A DNA stretch of 64,000 bases from Nitrospirota bacterium (GTDB lineage Bacteria; Nitrospirota; Thermodesulfovibrionia; Thermodesulfovibrionales; Dissulfurispiraceae). This document shows positions 46,692 through 54,886 of the stretch, one piece after another. The notes under the pieces were generated by a model. It was not told the origin of the DNA, made no database searches, and saw only the letters and a list, made by a program, of their open reading frames with translations. A program made the position numbers and the translations under genes. Location: the NCBI GenBank assembly GCA_004321915.1, contig SCQE01000021.1:62001-126000 (forward strand), in the 5' to 3' direction. Each line of letters starts with the position of its first letter. Position 1 is the stretch's first letter.

Positions 46692-47026
46692 ACGAAAAAG
46701 GTTTTACGTTGCTCGAAGCGATAATGGCGGTTGCAATTCTGGCGATTGCTCTGGTAGGGCTTATAACCACACAGGCCCAGTTTTCGACCCAGACGGCCGA
46801 CAGGACCGCAATGAACTGCATAGTTGACGCGGCTGTCAGCGCGGCTGCGGAATGCCAGTCTTCTATAACGCCTACAAACAAAAGCTGCGCTGAACGGGGA
46901 AATGCAACGATTACAATAACCGCAAGCAATAGTTGTTCTCCGGCAAGCGGGGCATGCAATGACGTTACTATTACGGCCTCAGGCTTGAACAGAAGTTTTG
47001 TAATGACAACTAGAGTCTGCAATTAA
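46679..47026 (+). CDS. Minor pilin, PilV/GspI-like
   Basis: 115 residues from ATG 46679, overlapping the previous gene by 13 bases. Prepilin site NEKG/FTLLEAIMAVAILAIALVG; the remainder is short and Cys-containing (CIVDAAVSAAAECQ, SCAERG, NSCSP). Position between FimT-like and PilW-like genes supports PilV/GspI. Confidence 0.88.
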   Translation: MFKLNEKGFTLLEAIMAVAILAIALVGLITTQAQFSTQTADRTAMNCIVDAAVSAAAECQSSITPTNKSCAERGNATITITASNSCSPASGACNDVTITASGLNRSFVMTTRVCN

Positions 47027-47038
47027 AGGGGTGATTTG

Positions 47039-47932
47039 ATGGCCGAGAATCAAAAAGGGTTTACGCTCGTCGAGGTTTTGATAGCAACGGCGATCAGCCT
47101 GATGATCATGGGGGCGATAATGGTCGCTTATATGGCCTCCGTAAAAACTTTTAATGACGTAAAGAGCATATCCGACAATCTTGAGTCTAAAACCCCTTCC
47201 ATAGAACTCATAGCAAGATATTTCGACCGTTGGGGCGTCGGTGTTGTTTCGCAGGCGGATAACGCAAGCTGCACAAATTGTCCCGCTGCACAGAGGTCGG
47301 TTTCCATAACCACCACAAACGGCTGCTCCGATGTCACTTTTTACGGAAACCTTTACGGCATGGGTTTTGTTCAGTCCGTATCAGGCGGTGCGGCGAACAT
47401 TGTGAGTTGCAGGCTTGCTACAGGGACGAACAATAACTGCTATTTGATTTGGAGGAATAACGCGATCATAAACACAATAACAGGCGGAATGGTAGACCCT
47501 GTATCTGTTTCTAGTCTGAGCAGCAGCAATGCCGATTGTTCCGCCCTTGCAGCAGGCACGACTTCCAATGTCACTGCAAGTTCCACGATGTCAACCCTGA
47601 CTGTTCAGGCCGGAGACGTAATACAGCGGGCATGGCACACTGTAAGGCTTTATTGCGCCAATAACTCTAATGATTCCAATAGAAAATGGCTGTATGTGGA
47701 TCTGACCGACAACTCTAACGGATATTGCAACGACGCGCAATCGGCCATGCCTGTTGCGCCTGTGGAATCCTTTACCGCAACGGCCTTGCCGGTCCAGACC
47801 GGTTGCGTCAGCACAACCGGCGGCACAGCCTGCAGGGCAGTAAATGTGAATATTACGTTTAGAAGTCAGACTCGGAAAGCCGGCGGGACTTACGATACAT
47901 ACACTACCGCCAACAAAACCTTCGGGAGGTGA
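47039..47932 (+). CDS. Minor pilin, PilW/GspJ-like
   Basis: 297 residues from ATG 47039 (a TTG directly before is in frame). Prepilin site NQKG/FTLVEVLIATAISLMIMGAIM, then a long beta-rich, Cys-bearing domain ending in KAGGTYDTYTTANKTFGR. PilW-type position in the minor pilin cluster. Confidence 0.88.
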   Translation: MAENQKGFTLVEVLIATAISLMIMGAIMVAYMASVKTFNDVKSISDNLESKTPSIELIARYFDRWGVGVVSQADNASCTNCPAAQRSVSITTTNGCSDVTFYGNLYGMGFVQSVSGGAANIVSCRLATGTNNNCYLIWRNNAIINTITGGMVDPVSVSSLSSSNADCSALAAGTTSNVTASSTMSTLTVQAGDVIQRAWHTVRLYCANNSNDSNRKWLYVDLTDNSNGYCNDAQSAMPVAPVESFTATALPVQTGCVSTTGGTACRAVNVNITFRSQTRKAGGTYDTYTTANKTFGR

Positions 47933-47937
47933 TTTAT

Positions 47938-49743
47938 ATGAAAAGAGCGATCGATAACGAAAAGGGGTTTGCGCTTGTAATGGCTTTGGTGGTAATGCTT
48001 TTGATGCTTGTTATGGCAGGCACTGCAATGACGCTTTCCCGGCTCGGGTATATGTCCGTAGGCAGCGAGAGGAGGTACCAGCTTGCAGCTTCGGCGGCAG
48101 AATATGGTTTGAATACCGGAGTCAATCTTGCTTCAACCTCTTCATGCCCCACATCTTCTTCCAACTGCGGCACGCTTTCGGGCGGAGGCTCCTGCACCTA
48201 TTTCGGCATTGCCGACAGCTCGAGCACGAACTGCTTTATAATCGCAAGGGGACAGACCGGCACAGCCGCTGTTTACAGGACCGCTGTTGTGCCTATTTAT
48301 GCCTCTTCTTACGGGGCCTTGACTTTGAGGAACGGGGGCGAGATATCGCTGACCGGCAGTTCATCTATAGTGAATTGCGACACAACCTGCGCCACCCCTG
48401 CTGTCGTAGCTGGAGGCAACCTTGAGTATTCTGCGGGTGGGGGGCTTCACAATACCAATTCATGCCCCAACAATCCTTCAGGGCTTTACGGCTCTACGAG
48501 CGCTATAGCCATGGGCAACGCGGCATGCAATACATCTCCATGCTCAGGCACTACATTAACCGACAGGGTGCCCAAAGTCTTTAATGCTACAGATTTCAAT
48601 GATCTTACGTCTAAAGTCGCTGCGGCATCCGCAAAGACGGTCAATGGCCAAAACCTAACTGTTTCTATCAGCGGAACAGGCGAGGATGTTATCCCGACAG
48701 TGTCCGGAATGCCTGCCGCGCCTACGCCTTCTTGCACCTGCACAAACGCATCTATAACCCTTACCTCCTCTACTTCTTCCTGCACAGGCGTTGCAAACTT
48801 TAGCGCCTGCAGCGGAAACGTTAAATTCAACGGAACGGTTACTGTGAACGGCGTTCCGGCTACCATAACAAATTTGGTGTCCGCGGGAAATGTTACGATA
48901 GGCGCCGATATTTCGGGGAAAGGCATTTACACTACGGGCACAGCCGGGGTATCTGTAACCGCAAATAATATAGACATAACGAATTCAAACATAATTTCAG
49001 CGGGCAAAATAACCATAAACAGCAACAACGGCACCATAACCAACAGCAACGTATCCTCCTCAGGCACTATAAGCGGAGATCCGCACAATGTTATCGAGAT
49101 AACAAATATAAGCACCATCTCAGGTTCTGCAATTGTAGCATCGGCATCGGACCATGCAGAAATCTATCTCGGCGCCGGGAACGTCAGCAACGCCCTCATA
49201 ACGGCAAAAGACGAAGTCAGGCTTAACACCGCAGGCACTATTTCGAATTCTAAGGTCCTTGCCAAGGAGATAGAGATAGGCCATCATGATAGCGACACTG
49301 ACGACGGCGCTGATGGAGGCTCAAGTGGACAGATTGGAGATATTACCGGCACCCTTTTATTTGGCGGGGAGGTCGAGATTGAGGATATGACCAGCAATAC
49401 GAATATAGGCACCGCTGCAAGCCCTGTTATGATAATAGGTGCAGGAGAGGTGGAGTTGGAGGATGTTGGCGGAAATGTTTCGCTTAATGGACTTGTTTTT
49501 GCCAACGGTGAGCTTGAAATAGAAGACAACTCCGGAACATTTGCTATCAACGGAGCGGTCGTCGGGAACAGCACATCGGAGGGGGCTGAACTCAGCGCTG
49601 GCGGCAATATGAGCATCAAATTTGACAAGGCTGTATTGAATACACTGTACAGCAGCTTTTCTTCCTTTATGAAAGCTCCGCCTTGTTCGTCTTCAGGCAG
49701 CCCGGCGGCCTATACAAGCAACACAAAGATGTCCGTATATTAA
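47938..49743 (+). CDS. PilX-like protein with long beta-helix-like domain
   Basis: 601 residues from ATG 47938 (RBS GGAGGTGA). N-terminal membrane helix as in PilX (NEKGFALVMALVVMLLMLVMAG); note the site is KG/FALVM, without Glu5. Residues 125-560 are regular short strands rich in G, N, T and S (TITNSNVSSSGTISG, AGEVELEDVGGNVSLNG), typical of right-handed beta-helix or bactofilin-like folds. So a pilin-type anchor or tip is fused to a large repeat domain, perhaps an adhesin. Confidence 0.85.
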   Translation: MKRAIDNEKGFALVMALVVMLLMLVMAGTAMTLSRLGYMSVGSERRYQLAASAAEYGLNTGVNLASTSSCPTSSSNCGTLSGGGSCTYFGIADSSSTNCFIIARGQTGTAAVYRTAVVPIYASSYGALTLRNGGEISLTGSSSIVNCDTTCATPAVVAGGNLEYSAGGGLHNTNSCPNNPSGLYGSTSAIAMGNAACNTSPCSGTTLTDRVPKVFNATDFNDLTSKVAAASAKTVNGQNLTVSISGTGEDVIPTVSGMPAAPTPSCTCTNASITLTSSTSSCTGVANFSACSGNVKFNGTVTVNGVPATITNLVSAGNVTIGADISGKGIYTTGTAGVSVTANNIDITNSNIISAGKITINSNNGTITNSNVSSSGTISGDPHNVIEITNISTISGSAIVASASDHAEIYLGAGNVSNALITAKDEVRLNTAGTISNSKVLAKEIEIGHHDSDTDDGADGGSSGQIGDITGTLLFGGEVEIEDMTSNTNIGTAASPVMIIGAGEVELEDVGGNVSLNGLVFANGELEIEDNSGTFAINGAVVGNSTSEGAELSAGGNMSIKFDKAVLNTLYSSFSSFMKAPPCSSSGSPAAYTSNTKMSVY

Positions 49744-49751
49744 GTTGCTTT

Positions 49752-49790
49752 AAAAAACGCCGGCTCAGTTTTTGGGAGCCGGCGTTTTTT
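49752..49790. terminator. Bidirectional terminator
   Basis: AAAAAACGCCGGCTC pairs exactly with GAGCCGGCGTTTTTT around a 9-base loop, with A and T runs on both sides. Serves the pilX-like gene and the convergent gene; the stop of the latter lies inside the stem. Confidence 0.9.
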
Positions 49791-50304
49791 TGTTTTTAAT
49801 GGCGTTTGAGAGCAGATCGGACACTAATTCGAGTTCTGTTATAATGTGGTTTTTTTCTTTTTTGAGCATTGATTGTTGTGAGAGCAAGCCTTTTATAGCA
49901 TTCAACCTCAAAATGCAGTCTCTTATTTTTTCGCTCTGCGGCGAATCCTTTTTTTGATCGAGATATTCCTGAAGTTTGTAGGCCAAGGTCGAAATTTCAT
50001 AAGCGGCGCCCTTCCTTCTTTTTCTTGAGATGTCTGTTTCGGAAAACTCATTTTTGATGCCATCTACTTTATTAAGGACATCGCTAAGCAGATTGTCATC
50101 TGTCGTTGTCATCTTAGCGGAAGCATTGTCCTTCAGGGATACATTATCCGGAATTGTAGGCTTTGCCTGAGCAGGCTCCTCAATAATCGAGTTTTTATAC
50201 TTGTACTTCTTTAGATCCGCATCAGTAAAAAAATAAGGTTCGGACGACAAAGCGTCGCCTGCGCAAAATAAAAGAAGGAAGACGAATATTGTTTTGCATT
50301 TCAT
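49765..50304 (-). CDS. Exported protein of unknown function
   Basis: 179 residues with signal peptide (to about LSS/E, residue 21). The mature part is hydrophilic and mostly helical in its second half (TLAYKLQEYLDQKKDSPQS, MLKKEKNHIITELELVSDLL), possibly a coiled coil. Convergent with the minor pilin operon. No family recognised. Confidence 0.75.
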   Translation of the reverse strand: MKCKTIFVFLLLFCAGDALSSEPYFFTDADLKKYKYKNSIIEEPAQAKPTIPDNVSLKDNASAKMTTTDDNLLSDVLNKVDGIKNEFSETDISRKRRKGAAYEISTLAYKLQEYLDQKKDSPQSEKIRDCILRLNAIKGLLSQQSMLKKEKNHIITELELVSDLLSNAIKNKKTPAPKN

Positions 50305-50328
50305 TTTGGACCTCCAAGTTTAAGTAGA

Positions 50329-50504
50329 GTCTGTCCATAAACTCTGTTCTTTTGTCTGTCATTCCCGAAGCCTGCCCTCGAAGTTAGTAATCGGGGGTTT
50401 TTAATCCCCGATAGAGACACTCGGGGACGAATCCAGTGTTTTCAAGCTGTTCTGGATTCCCGGGTCAAGCCCGAGGATGACGACTGCTTACTTTATGGAC
50501 AGAC
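50329..50504 (-). mobile_element. MITE-like element, copy 2
   Basis: Same 13-base terminal inverted repeats as 6841-6969, in opposite orientation, with an extra internal segment of roughly 45 bases containing ATCGGGG / CCCCGAT palindromes. No clear target duplication is visible. Confidence 0.75.
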
Positions 50505-50598
50505 ACCAAGCAAGCATGAATTAAATTATAGCATTTCGAAACCGGACATAGAAAATTCATGCTCATAAGTTTATCAGTTTTTCTTATACATGTTTTAA

Positions 50599-50628
50599 TT
50601 GACAACCTTTGCGTAACTTTGGTATAAA
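50599..50628 (+). promoter_or_regulatory. Promoter of the DsrH-DsrE-TusA operon
   Basis: TTGACA (50599-50604), 18 bases, TATAAA (50623-50628), about 58 bases before the first ATG. A good housekeeping-type promoter. Confidence 0.7.
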
Positions 50629-50685
50629 GTTAAACTCCATAAGGAGTTGTTCAGCTAATATCAACGCAGAAGGGGAGGTGTTTTG

Positions 50686-50982
50686 ATGAAACTCGGTGTT
50701 TTCATGAGCGACTACAGAAGCGGTTCCGACGTCATCGAGAGGCTGCAGGCTGAGAAGCTCGGCATTATCCTCGTAGGAAACGGGGTATATCACGCTGCTG
50801 CAAAGGAAAACGGCGGCGCGTCTTCGGTTCTTTCCAAACAGGCCACGTTCTATGTGCTTGTCGAAGACCTTGAGAGTCGCGGCTTTACCGCAGCCAACAT
50901 TGACAGCCGCGTTAAGGTCGTCAATTACGGCGATGTCGTTGATTTGATCTTCAACGATTACGAAAAAATAATCTGGATATAA
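50686..50982 (+). CDS. DsrH/TusB-like sulfur-relay protein
   Basis: 98 residues from ATG 50686 (RBS AGGGGAGG). Small Rossmann-like DsrE-superfamily fold, with GIILVGNGVYHAA and FYVLVEDLESRGF typical of DsrH/TusB. The usual active Cys of DsrH is not evident. First gene of a four-gene sulfur-carrier operon with two DsrE-type proteins and TusA. Confidence 0.8.
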   Translation: MKLGVFMSDYRSGSDVIERLQAEKLGIILVGNGVYHAAAKENGGASSVLSKQATFYVLVEDLESRGFTAANIDSRVKVVNYGDVVDLIFNDYEKIIWI

Positions 50983-50994
50983 AAGGAGGCAGTG

Positions 50995-51357
50995 ATGAGC
51001 AAACTTACAATCGGCTGTTTTTCATCCCTTGTCGGCTCCATGTCTCTCGACTTTGCCGTAAAGCTCTCGAAGGCTGCGGTTGAAAAGGGGCATTCGGTTG
51101 ACATGTGGGTCTCGGGAAACGCCACCATGCTTTCCAAGAAGGGGCAGAGGGCGTTTAAGGACTATTCGGCCCTTGCAAAGCCCCTCGAAGAGCTCTTTGC
51201 AACAGGCAAGTTTCAGGCAACGGCTTGCGAAGCCTGCGCAGAGGCAAGGGGATATCACAAGGACGATACGATGGCAGGCTTTAAAAGACACAGCATGGAC
51301 TGGTACCTTGCGAGCTGCTTCAGCGCCGACAAGGTGCTGCATATAGGAGGTGACTAA
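50995..51357 (+). CDS. DsrE/TusD-like sulfur-transfer protein
   Basis: 120 residues from ATG 50995 (RBS AAAGGAGG). DsrE fold with candidate persulfide cysteines in TACEACAEARGY and a C-terminal SCFSADKVLHIGGD. Works in the family as a sulfane-sulfur acceptor between TusA and downstream partners. The next gene starts 1 base after its stop. Confidence 0.85.
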   Translation: MSKLTIGCFSSLVGSMSLDFAVKLSKAAVEKGHSVDMWVSGNATMLSKKGQRAFKDYSALAKPLEELFATGKFQATACEACAEARGYHKDDTMAGFKRHSMDWYLASCFSADKVLHIGGD

Positions 51358-51358
51358 A

Positions 51359-51772
51359 ATGGCGATTAAAAAATATGCTTTTGTGGTCAAAAGCCTCCCG
51401 TACAAAATAGAGAGCTCAAGGCTTGCAATGACCCATGCCATATCGAGCCAGACTGTCGAGATATACCTTGAAGACGGCGAAAATGTCGAGCCGGTCATAT
51501 GTTTTATCGGTGACGGCGTATTGAACTGCGTCAAGGGGCATCAGGCCATGAAGCATTACGGCGTCACAAGCCTCGAACAACACATAAAGAACGCTCTTCT
51601 GCTCGACCTTAAGGTCCTTATATGCAAGGAGGATGTGGACAAATTTGGACTCTCTGAGGCATCGCTCATTATGGATGCCGAGGACATCGGCGGCGAAACC
51701 AAGGCCCAAGTGGTCCCTTACAGTGAAATACAGCAGGCTTTGGACTCTGCTGACCATCTTTTGTTCAATTAA
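51359..51772 (+). CDS. DsrE/DsrF-like protein
   Basis: 137 residues from ATG 51359 (RBS ATAGGAGG). DsrE-superfamily signature: KKYAFVVKSLPYKIESSRLAM, VEPVICFIGDGVLNCVKG with a Cys near residue 60, and KVLICKEDVDKFG. Completes a DsrEFH-like triad with the two preceding genes. Confidence 0.85.
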   Translation: MAIKKYAFVVKSLPYKIESSRLAMTHAISSQTVEIYLEDGENVEPVICFIGDGVLNCVKGHQAMKHYGVTSLEQHIKNALLLDLKVLICKEDVDKFGLSEASLIMDAEDIGGETKAQVVPYSEIQQALDSADHLLFN

Positions 51773-51795
51773 TTAAACCAAGGAGGTTTAAAATT

Positions 51796-52047
51796 ATGGC
51801 AGATTTAAAGTCACAAACCCCTACGGAGACGCTGGACGTTCTCGGCAGGGTATGTCCTTACCCGTTGGTGCTTACCAAGAAGCAGATGGAAAAGCTCGAC
51901 AGCGGCTCGCTTCTGAAGATACTTTGTGACGCCCCGGCGTCTGCTGAGGATTCTATCCCCCGTTATGCGGAGAAGCAGGGTTTCGATATCGAGGTTGTAA
52001 AGGTTGAAGATAAAGGCTTTTGGGAGATTTATCTCAAAAAGAACTAA
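51796..52047 (+). CDS. tusA: TusA-family sulfur (selenium?) carrier
   Basis: 83 residues. CPYP motif with the carrier Cys (LGRVCPYPLVLTKKQM) and PASAEDSIPRYAEKQGF are standard TusA. It shuttles persulfide, and in some organisms related YedF-type proteins handle selenium, to target proteins. With the DsrE-type genes it forms a relay; a YeeE/YedE transporter, its common partner elsewhere, is at 29.5 kb. Confidence 0.93.
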   Translation: MADLKSQTPTETLDVLGRVCPYPLVLTKKQMEKLDSGSLLKILCDAPASAEDSIPRYAEKQGFDIEVVKVEDKGFWEIYLKKN

Positions 52048-52057
52048 GTTTAGAGAC

Positions 52058-52095
52058 AAAAAAAGGGAGGCTGCGGAAGCAGCCTCCCTTTTTTT
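52058..52095. terminator. Bidirectional terminator
   Basis: GGGAGGCTGC (52065-52074), GGAA, GCAGCCTCCC (52079-52088) flanked by seven A and seven T. Ends both the TusA operon and the convergent ferredoxin gene. Confidence 0.92.
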
Positions 52096-52102
52096 GTTAC
52101 GC

Positions 52103-52288
52103 TTACATTTCTGTTATCGTTATTGCTGACGGAGGACAAACGCTCAGACAAGTTTCGCAGAAAACGCATTCGGAAGTCTGATAAGGATCGGATTTCCCGT
52201 CAACCATTCTGAAAACTTCCTGCGGGCAGTTGTTAACGCACTCTTCGCAGCCTTCGCATTTGGCCGCGTCGACATTTACCATGTACAT
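52103..52288 (-). CDS. Two-cluster [4Fe-4S] ferredoxin
   Basis: 61 residues, RBS AGGAGGTG. Two CxxCxxCxxxCP motifs (CEGCEECVNNCP and CVFCETCLSVCP) hold two [4Fe-4S] clusters. Soluble electron carrier. Convergent with the TusA operon; monocistronic. Confidence 0.94.
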   Translation of the reverse strand: MYMVNVDAAKCEGCEECVNNCPQEVFRMVDGKSDPYQTSECVFCETCLSVCPPSAITITEM

Positions 52289-52393
52289 TGTTCTTCACCT
52301 CCTTATAATTTATTGTCAGTTGCAAGCTCGTTGGCTCAATCTTTTATACTACTAAAGAACTTTTAAGACAGTCAAATAAAAAGGAAGGTTTAA

Positions 52394-53650
52394 ATGGGAA
52401 GAATCTCAGAACATAAGAGGACGCAAGCAATATCGCAGTGGCGGACTGTTTTCTCCGTTCCCGTGATAGTGGCGGCGCTCGGCTATTTTGTGGATATTTA
52501 CGATCTTGTGCTTTTTAGCATAGTGAGGGTCCCCAGCCTTAAATCAATAGGGCTGCAGGGGCAGGCCTTGCTCGATGAAGGTGTGTTCCTTTTGAATATG
52601 CAGATGGCCGGAATGCTTATAGGCGGAGTGATCTGGGGGATATTGGGGGACAAAAAAGGCAGGCTGAAGATACTGTTCGGTTCTATCTTTTTGTATTCGG
52701 TTGCCAATATAGCCAACGGCATGGTTGCCACAATGGAATGGTATTCAGTATGGCGTTTTATTGCGGGTGTCGGATTGGCGGGTGAACTCGGAGCGGGGAT
52801 AACGCTTGTGACCGAGGTGCTGCCAAAACATCTGCGCGGCTACGGCACGATGGTTGTGGCTTCGGTAGGCGTGTCCGGAGCCATACTTGCGAACTATCTT
52901 GCGAAGCTGTTTGACTGGCGTGTGGCTTTTTTCATAGGCGGCGGGCTCGGCCTCCTCTTGCTCTTTTTGAGGATGGGAGTTTATGAGTCAGGCATGTTCA
53001 GACAGGTGGAGAAAAGCCCGGTCAAAAGGGGAAACTTCCTTAAGATCTTTTCGAACAGGCGCATGCTTTTTAAGTACGCGAACTCGATCCTGATTGGAAT
53101 TCCGATATGGTTTGTTGTCGGCATACTGATAACCTTCTCGCCCGAGTTCGCTAATGCGCTCGGTGTTATAGGGGCCGTGAATGCGGGCAACGCGGTGATG
53201 TTTTGCTATCTCGGCCTGATCTTGGGAGATTTTTCGAGCGGGCTTTTGAGTCAGTTATGGAAGAGCAGGAAAAAAGCGGTATTGTTTTTTCAGCTTATGA
53301 CGGCTGTTTTTATAATTTTTTATTTCAATCTCTCCGGAGCGACATCAGAGGTGTTCTATGCGGTATGTGTGCTGCTCGGTTTTGCTATAGGCTACTGGGC
53401 AATGTTTGTAACGATCGCTGCCGAACAGTTCGGGACTAATCTGCGGGCGACCGTGGCTACTACGGTGCCCAATTTTGTAAGAGGAAGCGTTGTTCCGGTG
53501 ACCTTTCTTTTTCAATTTGCGAAGTCGAAGTTGGGGATTTTGAACGGCGCGACGGTCATCGCAGTTTTATGTTTACTTGTTGCTTTCTATGCGCTCTGGC
53601 GGCTTGAGGAGACTTTTCATAAAGACTTGGATTACATAGAGCTTTCATGA
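52394..53650 (+). CDS. MFS transporter
   Basis: 418 residues with about 12 membrane helices. The loop GDKKGRLKILFG after helix 2 and RFIAGVGLAGELGAG in helix 4 are MFS signatures of the sugar/organic-acid (SP/MHS-like) branch. Substrate unknown. RBS AAAGGAAGG. It stands between the ferredoxin and the motility genes without shared operon evidence. Confidence 0.9.
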   Translation: MGRISEHKRTQAISQWRTVFSVPVIVAALGYFVDIYDLVLFSIVRVPSLKSIGLQGQALLDEGVFLLNMQMAGMLIGGVIWGILGDKKGRLKILFGSIFLYSVANIANGMVATMEWYSVWRFIAGVGLAGELGAGITLVTEVLPKHLRGYGTMVVASVGVSGAILANYLAKLFDWRVAFFIGGGLGLLLLFLRMGVYESGMFRQVEKSPVKRGNFLKIFSNRRMLFKYANSILIGIPIWFVVGILITFSPEFANALGVIGAVNAGNAVMFCYLGLILGDFSSGLLSQLWKSRKKAVLFFQLMTAVFIIFYFNLSGATSEVFYAVCVLLGFAIGYWAMFVTIAAEQFGTNLRATVATTVPNFVRGSVVPVTFLFQFAKSKLGILNGATVIAVLCLLVAFYALWRLEETFHKDLDYIELS

Positions 53651-53672
53651 TGCCCGATGAATTTGTAACCTG

Positions 53673-53701
53673 TTGACAAACAAGTGGTTTGGTTGTAGGA
53701 T
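53673..53701 (+). promoter_or_regulatory. Promoter of small motility gene set
   Basis: TTGACA (53673-53678), 17 bases, TAGGAT (53696-53701), 20 bases before the ATG of the first gene. RBS AGGAGGTGAGG follows. Confidence 0.65.
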
Positions 53702-53721
53702 ATGACTAGGAGGTGAGGATT

Positions 53722-54090
53722 ATGGCGACAGTGTCGGACATAAACTCTCTCAGCGTTAGAAGGTATGAACAGATAAACCAGATTTCGGCAAAAGAGAAGC
53801 CGGACGCTAATCAGCAGGCTAAAATTGCTGAAGCCAAGAAGACGCAACAAAACCAAAAAGAGGACAGGGTAAGTATAAGCAGAGAGGCCGATGCAAAGAA
53901 TAGATATGAAAACAAGCAGGTGGCTGATAAAAGAGAAAGACAGGAAGTGGATAAGGACAAAAACGCGGGAAACGACAGCAAAGGACCGAGGGCGCTGATT
54001 CAGCAGTATGACGAAATAAGCAAAGCTGGAAACTCGATAAGAGAGGCTGTTGCAGCGTACAATGCGACTAAGAAACAAGGGCAGGCGTAA
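53722..54090 (+). CDS. Small charged protein in motility cluster
   Basis: 122 residues from ATG 53722. Very hydrophilic, with Lys/Asp/Gln-rich helical regions (DANQQAKIAEAKKTQQNQ) and a C-terminal helix (IQQYDEISKAGNSIREAVAAYN). No family recognised. Its start (MATVSDINSLSVRRYEQIN) resembles the start of other small flagellar proteins, and it precedes FlaG- and YjfB-like genes. Confidence 0.7.
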   Translation: MATVSDINSLSVRRYEQINQISAKEKPDANQQAKIAEAKKTQQNQKEDRVSISREADAKNRYENKQVADKRERQEVDKDKNAGNDSKGPRALIQQYDEISKAGNSIREAVAAYNATKKQGQA

Positions 54091-54150
54091 GAGCAGTTGG
54101 ACATGGCAGTATAGTCGTAACGCTTGATTTCAAGGGGTGGTGAATTTGCA

Positions 54151-54654
54151 ATGGAAGTGAGTGCAAGCGCGAATTTAAGTTCGCTTAACGCATACAATCC
54201 GGTTGCGACTAACACCGCCAAACAGACAGGAAGTCTGAGCAGTAGCCAAGCCCAAACCCAAACCAAGACCGGCATTCAAAATCAAACGGAGAATAGACCG
54301 TCCGGGCTGGGCATCGGAGGGCCACCTCCGGAGCAAAGAAATCCGAACCCCGCAGTTGCCGCTAATGCTACGGTTCAGGAGGCGGAGAAAGCTGCTCAGA
54401 AGAAACTTATAGAAAACGCCGAAAATATTTCGAAGGCGGCAAAGAAGGTCGTATTTGAATACGACAAAAGAACCGGAGATTCCGTGGTCAAGTATATGGA
54501 TGCCAAAGGCAATGTTGTAACCCAGGTCCCGCCTGAGCAGTATCTTAAGCTGAAAGAACTTCTCGGTGATTCCAACAGTTTGGACATACAAGAAATATCG
54601 GCTGATGCAAAAGAGATGAAAGAAACCGGTGTGATAGTAAGTAAAAAAGTTTAA
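54151..54654 (+). CDS. FlaG-like flagellar protein
   Basis: 167 residues from ATG 54151 (RBS AGGGGTGG). Low-complexity N-terminal half, helix (about 76-100), then the FlaG domain: VVFEYDKRTGDSVVKYMDAKG and NVVTQVPPEQYLKL. FlaG proteins influence filament length or flagellin export; no flagellin or fliD gene is in the window. Confidence 0.83.
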   Translation: MEVSASANLSSLNAYNPVATNTAKQTGSLSSSQAQTQTKTGIQNQTENRPSGLGIGGPPPEQRNPNPAVAANATVQEAEKAAQKKLIENAENISKAAKKVVFEYDKRTGDSVVKYMDAKGNVVTQVPPEQYLKLKELLGDSNSLDIQEISADAKEMKETGVIVSKKV

Positions 54655-54676
54655 CGAAAGGGCAGGTGATTTTATT

Positions 54677-54874
54677 ATGGCAGACATAAGTGCAATAAGT
54701 TCAGGCGTATATCAGGCCCAGTTATATGGCCGGCTTGCCAAAAACACTATGTCTATGAAGAATGCGGCCAATGCGGAGCAGGCTGTAGCGCAGGTCATTG
54801 AAACGGCTTCAAAATCTATCGAAAATATTCAGGGCGATTCCGGGGAAAAAGGGATTGTGGATATTTACGTGTGA
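54677..54874 (+). CDS. YjfB-like putative motility protein
   Basis: 65 residues. MADISAISSGVYQAQL and KNTMSMKNAANAEQAVAQVIETA resemble the short YjfB motility family. It lies 22 bases after the FlaG-like gene in the same direction. Role unknown. Confidence 0.65.
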   Translation: MADISAISSGVYQAQLYGRLAKNTMSMKNAANAEQAVAQVIETASKSIENIQGDSGEKGIVDIYV

Positions 54875-54886
54875 TTCAGTTTGGTT

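Larger units (their letters stand above)
50305..50685. other. Intergenic region with MITE-like copy and dsr promoter
   Basis: Holds the second MITE-like element (50329-50504) and the promoter of the DsrH-DsrE-TusA operon. No gene seen. Confidence 0.7.
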
